Source: CAYJDG01 sp964368875
GTDB taxonomy: Bacteria; Pseudomonadota; Alphaproteobacteria; Micavibrionales; Micavibrionaceae
Assembly (NCBI GenBank): GCA_964368875.1
Contig: CAYJDG010000024.1
Location: 1-33,142 of the forward strand
DNA: 33,142 nucleotides
Direction: 5' to 3'
Notes under the pieces: generated by a model
Database searches by the model: none
Seen by the model: only the letters and a program-made list of their open reading frames with translations
Told to the model about the DNA's origin: nothing
Shown: in pieces, positions 1 through 7,608 of the stretch
Numbering within the stretch: position 1 is the first letter of the stretch
Layout: every line of letters starts with the position of its first letter
Position numbers and translations under genes: made by a program

Positions 1-33
1 GATGCTGTTGGGGCTTATATTTTCGTCTGACAT
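1..33 (-). CDS. Possible 5' end of a divergent gene leaving the window
   Basis: On the minus strand an ATG at 33-31 opens a frame of 11 codons (MSDENISPNSI) with no stop before the window edge. A purine-rich AGGGAG lies upstream, but about 13 nt from the ATG, farther than ideal. The frame is divergent from the gene at 146. It is far too short to identify and could be chance. Confidence 0.25.
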   Translation of the reverse strand, partial: MSDENISPNSI

Positions 34-145
34 GGGTATCTGCAATCTCCCTAATATGCCACGATGCTATATAAATATTGCACGCTCTAATTTTCTATTT
101 TAGTCTCTTTGTAACAACAAAAAAAGTAAAACAGGGACTATCATA

Positions 146-448
146 ATGACATTCATAAATCAGGCTCAGGATATTCTTACATCACCGATCCGTCAGGATA
201 TGAAGACGCTTCGGTCATCAGGCGATACCTCTGGCGGCCCCATCGATGTCGCCTTGCTTTTTTGCAAGCATGCCGCTGCCGGGTTTACAGCCTTTGCGGT
301 TTACAGCGGTACAAAAAGTTTCACGGCGGCTGCCGCTGCATATGCTGGAAGCACGGTGCTCATGACTCAGGCTGAACTTGCGATGGCCTCGGGTGTTGAT
401 GAGATAGCCCGCGAAATATCAACGATGCAGTTTCCACCGCCGCGTTAA
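146..448 (+). CDS. Orphan small protein, 100 aa
   Basis: I do not recognise this protein. The ATG at 146 is preceded by AGGGA about 9 nt upstream, so the start is reasonable. The sequence has a polar N-terminus (residues 1-33) and then an Ala/Gly-rich, moderately hydrophobic stretch (about 34-80) rich in small residues, which could be one or two short helices. No signal peptidase site or catalytic motif is evident. The 145 bases upstream are AT-rich and probably hold its promoter. Its stop overlaps the stop of the convergent acyl-CoA dehydrogenase gene by 4 bases. Function unknown. Confidence 0.6.
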   Translation: MTFINQAQDILTSPIRQDMKTLRSSGDTSGGPIDVALLFCKHAAAGFTAFAVYSGTKSFTAAAAAYAGSTVLMTQAELAMASGVDEIAREISTMQFPPPR

Positions 449-1620
449 AACGCCGCAATCCCAGTCTGTGCCCGTCCAAGGATCAGCGCATGAATATCAT
501 GCGTTCCTTCATACGTATTCACGGCCTCAAGATTCATCATATGCCGAATGACATGGTATTCGTCTGAGATGCCATTGCCGCCGAGCATATCGCGGGCTTC
601 TCGGGCGATGGCGAGGGCCTTGCCGCAGTTGTTGCGCTTGAGCAAGGAAATCATTTCAGGCGCAAATTCTTTTGAACCCATCAATTGTCCCAGGCGGAAT
701 ACGCTATGCAGTCCAAGCGTAATTTCCGTCTGCATATCCGCGAGTTTTTTCTGAATCAGTTGCTGCCCGGCGAGCGGCTTGCCGAAGATCACGCGGTCGA
801 GCGTATATTGACGTGCGCGGTGCCAGCAGTCTTCTGCCGCACCCAGAACGCCCCATGCAATCCCGTACCGGGCTTTGTTCAGGCACATAAACGGTGATTT
901 AATTCCGCCCGAGAGAGGAAACAGGTTTTCTTCGGGCACGAACACATCATCCATCATGATCCCACCCGTGACCGACGCGCGCAGCGAGAATTTGCCCTCG
1001 ATCTTCGGAGCTTCCAGACCCTTCATGCCTTTTTCAAGGATGAAGCCACGAATGTCGCCGCCGCCCTCTTTTGCCCACACCACAAATACGTCGGCGAGGG
1101 GAGAGTTAGTGATCCACTGTTTTGCACCTGAAATCTGATAGCCGCCGGAAACTTTCTTGGCCCTTGTTTTCATCGCGCCCGGATCTGATCCTCCATCGGG
1201 CTCCGTCAATCCGAAGCACCCGATCAGCTCGCCTGTCGCGAGACCGGGCAGATATTTCTGTTTCTGCTCTTCCGAGCCGAACGTATAAATCGGGTACATG
1301 ACGAGCGAGGATTGCACCGACAGGCACGAGCGGTAGCCCGAATCGACCCGTTCCATTTCACGGGCGATGAGGCCGTACGCGATCTCAGAGACCCCGGCGC
1401 AGCCATAGCCGTGCAGAGTGGAGCCGAGCAGGCCGAGAGCGCCCATCTCTTTCATGATGTCTGGATCGAAATTTTCGTTGCGGTTGGCGTCGATGATGCC
1501 GGGCAGGAGGCGGGTCTGTGCGAAGTCCCGGGCGGAATCGCGGACCATTTTGTCTTCAGCGCTTAACTCGTTCTCTAAGAGAAGCGGGTCATCCCATTGA
1601 AACTGGACTTTTTCTGCCAT
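445..1620 (-). CDS. gcdH: Glutaryl-CoA dehydrogenase (acyl-CoA dehydrogenase family)
   Basis: This FAD flavoprotein of 391 aa has the full length of the acyl-CoA dehydrogenase family. The C-terminal motif YEGTHDIHALILGR carries the catalytic base Glu371 and is characteristic of glutaryl-CoA dehydrogenase, which oxidatively decarboxylates glutaryl-CoA to crotonyl-CoA in lysine and tryptophan degradation. Arg97 in SGYRS corresponds to the conserved arginine that binds the glutaryl carboxylate. GCFGLTEPDGGSDPGAM and QWITNSP are the FAD/substrate-binding motifs of the middle domain. The start is an ATG with AGAGG just upstream. No electron-transfer flavoprotein or CoA-transferase partner is in the window. 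The upstream region holds a short inverted repeat (1642-1656). The family call is near certain; glutaryl-CoA specificity is well supported by the motifs. Confidence 0.93.
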   Translation of the reverse strand: MAEKVQFQWDDPLLLENELSAEDKMVRDSARDFAQTRLLPGIIDANRNENFDPDIMKEMGALGLLGSTLHGYGCAGVSEIAYGLIAREMERVDSGYRSCLSVQSSLVMYPIYTFGSEEQKQKYLPGLATGELIGCFGLTEPDGGSDPGAMKTRAKKVSGGYQISGAKQWITNSPLADVFVVWAKEGGGDIRGFILEKGMKGLEAPKIEGKFSLRASVTGGIMMDDVFVPEENLFPLSGGIKSPFMCLNKARYGIAWGVLGAAEDCWHRARQYTLDRVIFGKPLAGQQLIQKKLADMQTEITLGLHSVFRLGQLMGSKEFAPEMISLLKRNNCGKALAIAREARDMLGGNGISDEYHVIRHMMNLEAVNTYEGTHDIHALILGRAQTGIAAF

Positions 1621-1641
1621 ATTGAACCTCTGCAGTCAGTA

Positions 1642-1656
1642 TACCTCAAAAAGGTA
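1642..1656. promoter_or_regulatory. Short inverted repeat upstream of gcdH
   Basis: TACCT-CAAAA-AGGTA is a perfect 5-bp inverted repeat with a 5-base spacer, about 20 bp upstream of the gcdH start on the minus strand. It could be a half-site pair for a regulator of the divergent unit. The arms are short enough for chance. Confidence 0.25.
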
Positions 1657-1754
1657 AACGGCCAAGGCGAAGCTCTATCTTTATCAGCAGGGTCTAGGAA
1701 CCTCTTCCTTGGCGCGGCGTTGGTGAGGCATAACTTTTTCAAATGAGGATTGTC

Positions 1755-1904
1755 ATGCTTTCTACAATTTTAATGGTCGTAGCTTTTATTCTGTTCGTAG
1801 TCGCAGCTCTTCCAGCTGCCACCAAATTGCCGTTCAGCCTCGTTCCAGCTGGTCTGGCGTGCTGGGTTTTGGCGCAGCTCGTTGCTGGCGGCCTGCTCAG
1901 CTAG
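1755..1904 (+). CDS. Small hydrophobic membrane peptide, 49 aa
   Basis: The ATG at 1755 has GAGGAT 4-5 bases upstream; an in-frame ATG at 1743 would give 53 aa with no good ribosome site. The 49-residue product begins MLSTILMVVAFILFVVAALP, a clear transmembrane helix. A short polar turn (ATKLPFS) and a second hydrophobic stretch containing LVPAGLACWVLAQLV follow. The pattern VPAGLACWVLAQL resembles tiny two-helix membrane proteins I have seen annotated as hypothetical in bacteria and phages; that resemblance is from memory. It lies between gcdH (divergent) and the rpiA unit. Function unknown; the coding call rests on start, ribosome site and coherent membrane pattern. Confidence 0.55.
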   Translation: MLSTILMVVAFILFVVAALPAATKLPFSLVPAGLACWVLAQLVAGGLLS

Positions 1905-1933
1905 GATTGCCTCCTTTCTATTCTAATGGTTTT

Positions 1934-1955
1934 ATCAGTGCCCATGGGCACTGAT
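1934..1955. repeat. Perfect 22-bp palindrome over a start codon
   Basis: The half-site ATCAGTGCCCA is followed at once by its exact reverse complement. As DNA it has the shape of a dimeric repressor site. As RNA it would fold into a 9-bp stem with the four-base loop CAUG, which places the AUG at 1944-1946 in the loop. It sits at the head of the short conserved gene upstream of rpiA. Confidence 0.7.
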
Positions 1956-2147
1956 TCCTTGGAAGGCCGTGAAGTTTATGTCGAGTTGCACCGCATAGGG
2001 CAAATTGTCAAAGCGACGGCTATGGATACGCAAACTCTGACCGAAGTTGTCACGCAAGGCCCGGTTTCTGCAGGCGAAAAGGCCTTAAAAGAGGCTGCCA
2101 TCCGTCGTTTGGAATATGTTTTGCGTAAAAAGGGTATTTTGACCTGA
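1944..2147 (+). CDS. Short conserved alphaproteobacterial protein (DUF6898-like)
   Basis: This acidic/basic protein of 67 aa has the core EVYVELHRIGQIVKATAMD, then a Pro/Gly turn (VTQGPVSAG), and a C-terminal helix AAIRRLEYVLRKKG. The pattern matches short alphaproteobacterial proteins that I recall as DUF6898; that assignment is from memory and not checked. An ATG at 1926 would add six residues (MVLSVP), but the family core begins near GREVYVE, so I prefer ATG 1944. Neither start has a clear Shine-Dalgarno sequence, and a perfect palindrome is centred on the second one. The gene is 42 bases before rpiA in the same direction and may be co-transcribed. Confidence 0.6.
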   Translation: MGTDSLEGREVYVELHRIGQIVKATAMDTQTLTEVVTQGPVSAGEKALKEAAIRRLEYVLRKKGILT

Positions 2148-2189
2148 ATCAGGTTGAAAAGGGCGGCCTCTACCGTCTATACCCTAGCC

Positions 2190-2885
2190 ATGCTTTGGAC
2201 CAATCCGCTTTCGCGCAAACTTCCCGATTATGGGGTTATTTCTAACCTCGAAGACAAGCAGGCTGTCGCCCGCAAACTGGCCAGTGAGGTCAAGGACGGG
2301 CAGGTCATTGGTGTCGGTTCCGGCTCGACTTCGTTCCTCGCCTTGCAGGACATCGCCCGGACGGTCAAAGACAAGAAATTCACCTGCCGCTTTATCCCGT
2401 CCTCCCGTGAAATACATATGACCTGTCTGGCACTTGGCCTTCAGGTCGCCTCGCTTCTCGATGCGCGGCCGGACTGGTACTTCGACGGCGCGGATGAAGT
2501 GGATGCCCAAGGCAATTTGATCAAAGGCCGTGGCGGTGCAATGACCCGTGAAAAGATGGTCATGGTTGCGTCACCTAAAACTTTCATCCTCGCCGATAAA
2601 AGCAAGTTCGTTGAAAAACTCGGTCAGAAATTTGCGATCCCGGTTGAGGTCAATCAGGAGAGTGCTAATTACGTCGAAGAAAAACTCCTTCAGCTTGGGG
2701 CAACAGACACGATGGTTCGTCCGGCCAAGGGCAAAGACGGCGCTATTGTCACTGAATCCGGTCACTTTATCCTTGATGCCAAATTCGATGGCATTGGTGC
2801 AGGGCTGGAAAAAGAAATCAAATCCATCACAGGCGTAATCGAAAGCGGCCTGTTCTGGGGATACAATCCGGAAATCATCAGTTAA
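2190..2885 (+). CDS. rpiA: Ribose-5-phosphate isomerase A
   Basis: The enzyme interconverts ribose 5-phosphate and ribulose 5-phosphate in the non-oxidative pentose phosphate pathway. Diagnostic motifs are present: the phosphate-binding GVGSGSTS loop, DGADEVD with the catalytic aspartates, and KGRGGAMTREK with the catalytic glutamate and lysine. From ATG 2190 the protein has 231 aa, the usual length. A TTG at 2154 would add 12 residues, but these are not family-like. The ribosome site at 2190 is weak, so the exact start is uncertain. glyA follows 28 bases downstream, suggesting one unit feeding sugar phosphate and one-carbon metabolism. Confidence 0.93.
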   Translation: MLWTNPLSRKLPDYGVISNLEDKQAVARKLASEVKDGQVIGVGSGSTSFLALQDIARTVKDKKFTCRFIPSSREIHMTCLALGLQVASLLDARPDWYFDGADEVDAQGNLIKGRGGAMTREKMVMVASPKTFILADKSKFVEKLGQKFAIPVEVNQESANYVEEKLLQLGATDTMVRPAKGKDGAIVTESGHFILDAKFDGIGAGLEKEIKSITGVIESGLFWGYNPEIIS

Positions 2886-2913
2886 CGCCATCATAACGAG
2901 AGAGGACTTCGCC

Positions 2914-4242
2914 ATGACATCATCTGCAGCAAAATTCAAAGAGGACACCATGACCAGCACACCTTTCTTCAGCCAAAATCTTGCCGATGCCGACCCAGCG
3001 GTCTTCAAAGCGATGCAGAGCGAACTGACCCGCCAGCAGGACCAGATCGAACTGATCGCCTCAGAGAACATCGTCTCAAAAGCGGTTCTTCAGGCGCAGG
3101 GCTCCGTCCTCACCAACAAATACGCTGAAGGCTACCCTGGTAAACGCTACTATCAGGGCTGTGAATTCGTCGATATCACCGAACAGCTTGCGATTGACCG
3201 TGCGAAAGAAATTTTCGGTTGCGGTTTTGCCAACGTTCAGCCGAACTCAGGCTCTCAAGCGAACCAGGGCGTATTTCAGGCACTGCTCCAGCCGGGTGAT
3301 ACTATTCTTGGTATGTCACTGGCCTCCGGCGGTCACCTCACGCATGGTGCAGCACCTAACCAGTCCGGTAAATGGTTCAAAGCCGTTCAGTACGGTGTCA
3401 AAAAAGAAGACGGCCTCATTGATTATGCCGAAGTCGAGGCACTTGCCGTTGAACACAAACCTAAAATGATTATCGCTGGGGCCTCTGCCTATCCGCGCGT
3501 CATCGATTTCGCCAAGTTCCGCGCGATAGCTGATAAAGTCGGCGCGATCCTTTTCGTTGATATGGCGCACTATGCTGGTCTGATCGCGGGCGGCTCTTAT
3601 CCTTCGCCGTTTCCCCATGCCCATGTCGCAACCACGACCACGCACAAAACTCTGCGCGGCCCACGCGGTGGCATGATCCTGACCAATGACGAGGCGATTG
3701 CCAAAAAAGTTAACTCGGCAATTTTCCCCGGCATTCAGGGCGGCCCGCTCGAGCATGTGATTGCAGCCAAAGCCGTTGCGTTTGGTGAAGTTCTCCAGCC
3801 ATCGTTCAAAAAATACGCTCAGGATGTCGTAGACAATGCGCGCATCCTCGCTAAAACGCTGATCGCTGGTGGTCTTGATATCGTCTCCGGCGGTACCGAC
3901 AGCCATATCGTGCTCGTCGATCTTCGCCCGAAAAACCTGACCGGCAAAGTCGTCGATCTGGCGCTTGAACACGCTGGTATCACCTGCAACAAAAACGCAG
4001 TTCCGTATGACCCGGCTCCGCCAATGGTAACTTCGGGTGTACGTCTTGGTACTCCGGCAGGCACCACCCGCGGCTTCGGCGCTGCTGAATGGGAACAAAT
4101 CGGCAAACTGATCCTCGAAGTCGTCGATGGTCTGGCTGCGAATGGTGAAGAAGGCAATGCCGCCGTTGAAAAAGCGGTCCGCGCCAAAGTCAAAGCTCTC
4201 TGCGACCGCTTCCCGATTTATCCTGACGCAACGGCTGTGTAG
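2914..4242 (+). CDS. glyA: Serine hydroxymethyltransferase
   Basis: This PLP enzyme converts serine plus tetrahydrofolate to glycine plus 5,10-methylene-tetrahydrofolate. The PLP lysine is Lys245 in THKTLRGPRGG (numbered from ATG 2914). IELIASENIVS and YAEGYPGKRYY are classic family motifs near the N-terminus. Two starts are possible. ATG 2914 has AGAGGA with a 7-base spacer (442 aa). ATG 2950 has AGAGGA with a 4-base spacer (430 aa) and gives the more family-like N-terminus MTSTPFFSQNLADADP. I list the longer form because its ribosome site has the better spacing. The next gene begins 2 bases after the stop. Confidence 0.97.
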   Translation: MTSSAAKFKEDTMTSTPFFSQNLADADPAVFKAMQSELTRQQDQIELIASENIVSKAVLQAQGSVLTNKYAEGYPGKRYYQGCEFVDITEQLAIDRAKEIFGCGFANVQPNSGSQANQGVFQALLQPGDTILGMSLASGGHLTHGAAPNQSGKWFKAVQYGVKKEDGLIDYAEVEALAVEHKPKMIIAGASAYPRVIDFAKFRAIADKVGAILFVDMAHYAGLIAGGSYPSPFPHAHVATTTTHKTLRGPRGGMILTNDEAIAKKVNSAIFPGIQGGPLEHVIAAKAVAFGEVLQPSFKKYAQDVVDNARILAKTLIAGGLDIVSGGTDSHIVLVDLRPKNLTGKVVDLALEHAGITCNKNAVPYDPAPPMVTSGVRLGTPAGTTRGFGAAEWEQIGKLILEVVDGLAANGEEGNAAVEKAVRAKVKALCDRFPIYPDATAV

Positions 4243-4244
4243 TC

Positions 4245-4865
4245 ATGCTGCCAGAGCACCTCGGAGGCCCGTTTGCTGGCGCAGTTAAAGAGGATGGCCG
4301 CTTGTCAGTGGCTTTCTCGATTCAGCGCATGCCACACGGCTACAAATCTACCGGGGCGGAGCTGTGGCAGGTTGAAATGGCATTCCCCGATTCAGAGACC
4401 TTTCAGGAAATCTGCCTGATTGAAGATTCATCCGCGCTCGATCCTGTTGAATTCATGCAGCGGGTTCAGGCGGTTGTGCTGGATGACATAGAGCGTATCG
4501 CGGATGGACACTTTAACCAATATATAGACGCGGCCTCGATCTATCTGGTTTCTTATGCGGTTGTCGCCAAGCATGCCTGGCATGATGAAGATGAGCATTC
4601 AGCCGTTATTGACGTCAAGGATCCTTCTCAGATCAAAGGGAATCATGTTCGCCGTTATGAAGTGGCGCAGAATATCGAGAATATCCTTCTTGAGCAGCCA
4701 GTAGATCCTAACGCTGACCCTGAAGATGATATGGCTTTAAGCTTAGTCAGACTCTATGCTGACTTCTTCAAGCGCATGCCTCCTCACAGAGCGGCTGAGC
4801 TAAAATTGACGTATGACTACGGAATTGATGAATCCACACCCTTTGATACACCGGTTTTAAAATAG
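4245..4865 (+). CDS. Orphan protein between glyA and nrdR, 206 aa
   Basis: I do not recognise this protein. It is soluble and acidic, with no signal peptide or membrane helix. Visible traits are an N-terminal region with GYKSTGAELWQVEMAFPD, a central helical segment (about residues 68-110, VEFMQRVQAVVLDDIERI), a polar HDEDEHSAVIDVKD stretch, and a C-terminal helix SLVRLYADFFKRMP. It starts 2 bases after the glyA stop and its stop abuts the nrdR ATG with no gap, so it must be translated from the same message and probably by coupling. The context suggests a folate/nucleotide-related or general housekeeping role, but that is inference. Confidence 0.8.
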   Translation: MLPEHLGGPFAGAVKEDGRLSVAFSIQRMPHGYKSTGAELWQVEMAFPDSETFQEICLIEDSSALDPVEFMQRVQAVVLDDIERIADGHFNQYIDAASIYLVSYAVVAKHAWHDEDEHSAVIDVKDPSQIKGNHVRRYEVAQNIENILLEQPVDPNADPEDDMALSLVRLYADFFKRMPPHRAAELKLTYDYGIDESTPFDTPVLK

Positions 4866-5345
4866 ATGCGCTGTCCGTTCTGCAGCTTTGAAGAAACACA
4901 GGTCAAGGACTCGCGTCCGACGGAAGATGGCACGACCATCCGCCGTCGCCGCGCCTGTCCTGACTGCGGGGCGCGCTTCACAACGTTTGAGCGTGTACAG
5001 CTGCGGGAACTGACGGTCATTAAAACTGGCGGCAAGCGCGAGGCGTTTGAGCGCGACAAGATCATCCATTCGATGACGATTGCCCTGCGCAAACGCCCGA
5101 TCACTGCCGACCAGATCGAAAAAGCTGCCAATAGCATCGTCCGGCAACTTGAGACATCAGGCGAAAGTGAAATCTCCTCCGACCAGATCGGTGAATTGGT
5201 TATGCAGGCCCTGATCCAGCTCGATGTTGTTGGTTTCATCCGCTATGCTTCGGTTTACAAAGAATTCGCTAAGCCTGAAGATTTCAAAACTTTCATCAAA
5301 GAGCTGGCTGATCTGCAGATCGACCGCACCAAAACTGGTGACTGA
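4866..5345 (+). CDS. nrdR: Transcriptional repressor NrdR
   Basis: NrdR is the ATP/dATP-sensing repressor of ribonucleotide reductase genes. The N-terminal zinc ribbon is complete: Cys3-Cys6 (CPFC) and Cys31-Cys34 (CPDC), with the basic IRRRRACPDCG segment between. The ATP-cone follows (about residues 49-139), containing VIKTGGKREAFERDKI and FIRYASVYKEF. The length of 159 aa is typical. It starts at the base after the preceding orphan's stop. It ends exactly where the convergent ribE gene ends. No NrdR box or nrd gene is visible in this window, so its targets are elsewhere. Confidence 0.97.
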   Translation: MRCPFCSFEETQVKDSRPTEDGTTIRRRRACPDCGARFTTFERVQLRELTVIKTGGKREAFERDKIIHSMTIALRKRPITADQIEKAANSIVRQLETSGESEISSDQIGELVMQALIQLDVVGFIRYASVYKEFAKPEDFKTFIKELADLQIDRTKTGD

Positions 5346-5933
5346 TTATTTCCCTAGCATCCGCGCGACATAACGGGCGAGGGGATCGACCTCAAAATTC
5401 AATGTTTCTCCGACCTTACGGGTGCCAAGCGTAGTGACCTGCCACGTGTGCGGGATAACATTGATCCCGAAGATGTCATCCTCAACTTCGTTCACAGTCA
5501 GTGAAATCCCGTCCAGTGCGACTGATCCCTTGGGCGCGATGAAATGTTTGAAGGCTTGCGGAACGCGCACGCGCACGCGGTGAGAATCTCCCTCCGGCAG
5601 AATGCTGTCAATCACGGCCAGGCCATCGACGTGACCTGAAACGATATGGCCACCCAGCTCGTCCCCAACCTTGAGCGAGGCTTCAAGATTGATCTGTGTG
5701 CCGGTTTTCCAGTTTCCGAGATTAGTTTTGGCGAGGCTTTCCGCGGAAACATCCACCGCGAACGAAGAGGCGGTTTTTTCAACGACGGTCAGACAGCACC
5801 CGGAACAGGCAATCGACGCGCCCAAAGCAAAACGGTTCATATCCCACGGCGTTTCGATGACGAAGCGCGTATCGCCGCGCGTTGTATCGACATGCGTGAT
5901 TGTACCGAGGGCGGTGATGATACCTGTGAACAT
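5346..5933 (-). CDS. ribE: Riboflavin synthase, alpha subunit type
   Basis: This is the last enzyme of riboflavin synthesis: it dismutates two 6,7-dimethyl-8-ribityllumazine molecules into riboflavin and a pyrimidine. The N-terminus MFTGII is diagnostic. The protein shows the expected internal duplication of two lumazine-binding barrels: CSGCCLTV with GDELGGHIVSGHVDG, and the second copy with VALDGISLTVNEV. The length of 195 aa is normal. It follows ribD by 2 bases as the last gene of the minus-strand riboflavin operon, and its stop abuts that of nrdR. Confidence 0.96.
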   Translation of the reverse strand: MFTGIITALGTITHVDTTRGDTRFVIETPWDMNRFALGASIACSGCCLTVVEKTASSFAVDVSAESLAKTNLGNWKTGTQINLEASLKVGDELGGHIVSGHVDGLAVIDSILPEGDSHRVRVRVPQAFKHFIAPKGSVALDGISLTVNEVEDDIFGINVIPHTWQVTTLGTRKVGETLNFEVDPLARYVARMLGK

Positions 5934-5935
5934 GC

Positions 5936-7018
5936 TTAATCCTTCTCGTAAATTTCCATCAGGTCCGGTCCGATGGCGCGGATTGATGTTCTTTGTAATG
6001 TGATCTTATCTTTCAATTGACCAAGATTGAGTGGCCCGATTGCAGAAATGCCGTCAGCACCCAGCAGGCTAGGGGCGCGGAACCAGACGAGGCGGTCATA
6101 CAATCCGCTTTGCAGAAACGACGTAAGAACCTTGCCGCCCGCTTCGACCATAATGCGTGTTAAGCCCTGATCGGCAAGGAGCGCAAGCAGGGCAGGCAAA
6201 TCATGCGGATCAGTTGCAGGTAAAACCTGAACGCCGTTCTCGCGTAGTGTCGCGGCCTCCATATCATTTCCTTGACCGACTACCCACACCGGTGATGTTC
6301 TTGCGGATTGAGCCAGCATCGATGAGAGAGGCAGGCGGAATTTGCTATCAAGTATAATGCGCACAGGTTGGTGCTTTGTGTCGGGCAGGCGCACAGTCAA
6401 TTCAGGATTGTCGCTGATCACTGTGCCGATGCCGGTCACGACAGCATCATGGGTCGCCCGCTCACGGTGACCTTCAGTGCGGGCATCTTCGCTGGTAATC
6501 CAGCGGCTGTCGCCATTTTTGATTGCAATCATGCCATCGAGACTGGTCGCGACTTTCAGTGTTACCAGCGGACGCTGTCTCTGCACACGCAGGAAAAAAC
6601 CTTTGTTGAGGGCTTTGGCTTCTGTATCACACAACCCGACATCAACTTGAATGCCTTGTGCGCGCAACATGGCTATACCCTTCCCATTGACGCGGGGATC
6701 GGGGTCCGGACAGGCGACGACGACGCGTTTGATGCCCGAGTGGGCGAGGGCGCTGGCACAGGGCGGGGTCTGGCCCTGATGAGCGCATGGCTCTAACGTG
6801 ACATATGCGGTTGCGCCTTTGGCCTTATCGCCTGCTAAGGCGCAGGCCTGCGTTTCCGCGTGAGGGCGCCCGCCATGTGCTGTAGCGGCTTTGCTAACGA
6901 TCTCATCATTAAGCACAATCACACATCCAACCGCCGGATTAGGAGCGACCTGACCAAGTTGCCGTGCGGCCACGGCCAGCGCTTCGCTCATAAATCCATG
7001 ATCGGCCACGCTGAACAT
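5936..7018 (-). CDS. ribD: Bifunctional pyrimidine deaminase/reductase RibD
   Basis: RibD deaminates the GTP cyclohydrolase II product and then reduces its ribose to ribityl. The N-terminal deaminase domain (about residues 1-145) has the zinc site His53-Ala-Glu55 and Cys78/Cys87 in EPCAHQGQTPPC. The C-terminal NADPH-dependent reductase (about 148-360) contains LKVATSLDGMIA and the glycine-rich IMVEAGGKVL. The length of 360 aa matches the two-domain family. It lies between ribA (2 bases upstream) and ribE (2 bases downstream) in a tightly packed operon. Confidence 0.96.
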   Translation of the reverse strand: MFSVADHGFMSEALAVAARQLGQVAPNPAVGCVIVLNDEIVSKAATAHGGRPHAETQACALAGDKAKGATAYVTLEPCAHQGQTPPCASALAHSGIKRVVVACPDPDPRVNGKGIAMLRAQGIQVDVGLCDTEAKALNKGFFLRVQRQRPLVTLKVATSLDGMIAIKNGDSRWITSEDARTEGHRERATHDAVVTGIGTVISDNPELTVRLPDTKHQPVRIILDSKFRLPLSSMLAQSARTSPVWVVGQGNDMEAATLRENGVQVLPATDPHDLPALLALLADQGLTRIMVEAGGKVLTSFLQSGLYDRLVWFRAPSLLGADGISAIGPLNLGQLKDKITLQRTSIRAIGPDLMEIYEKD

Positions 7019-7020
7019 TT

Positions 7021-7608
7021 TTATGTCCCTGTTAGCAGATGGCCATGGCGGAGTTTGGCGTCGAGATAATCATGATTGGCCGATGTCTTATGCACGGTTG
7101 TGCGTTGAATTTCGCTGACCTCGATCTCATTAGCACGGAGGCTGTTAGCTTTATCAAGGTTGTTAGTCAACAGCCGGACTTTAGGAATGTCGAGATCCTT
7201 CAGCATTTGCGCAGCAACACTATAATCGCGCATATCTTCGGGCTTGCCGAGAGCAAGGTTGGCTTCGTAGGTATCGAGATCATCGCGGATTTGCAGGTCA
7301 TAGGCGTCCAGCTTGGCTTTCAGCCCGATTCCCCGGCCTTCCTGACGCAGGTAAAGGATGATCCCGCCGTCCTTGGTCATCGTATCGATGGCTTCATGCA
7401 ACTGCGCATGACAATCACAACGCATCGAGGCGAAGACATCCCCGGTCAGACATTCTGAATGTATACGCACCAGTGGCACAGGCGAACTGTCCCAGCCCGG
7501 AAAAAGCAAGGCGATATGCTCTTTCTCGGGCGTGGCGAAATCGAAGGTGACGAACGTAGCCGTCACCCCGTTTTCGAGCGGGACAGGAACTTTTTTATGA
7601 ACGCTCAC
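7021..7608 (-). CDS. ribA: GTP cyclohydrolase II, stand-alone
   Basis: RibA opens GTP to the first pyrimidine of the riboflavin pathway. Zinc ligands Cys53, Cys64 and Cys66 appear in SECLTGDVFASMRCDCH, and LRQEGRGIGL is the substrate-binding loop. At 195 aa it is the single-domain form; the N-terminal DHBP synthase domain of the RibBA fusion is absent, and no ribB is in the window. The start is GTG at 7608-7606. The ribH stop and this start share one base (TAGTG on the minus strand), indicating translational coupling. Confidence 0.95.
   Translation of the reverse strand: MSVHKKVPVPLENGVTATFVTFDFATPEKEHIALLFPGWDSSPVPLVRIHSECLTGDVFASMRCDCHAQLHEAIDTMTKDGGIILYLRQEGRGIGLKAKLDAYDLQIRDDLDTYEANLALGKPEDMRDYSVAAQMLKDLDIPKVRLLTNNLDKANSLRANEIEVSEIQRTTVHKTSANHDYLDAKLRHGHLLTGT

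Noticed and set aside
3316..4098. 260-aa open frame on the minus strand inside glyA
   Set aside because: It is fully antisense to a certain glyA, has no family-like motif, and arises from codon bias in the sense gene.
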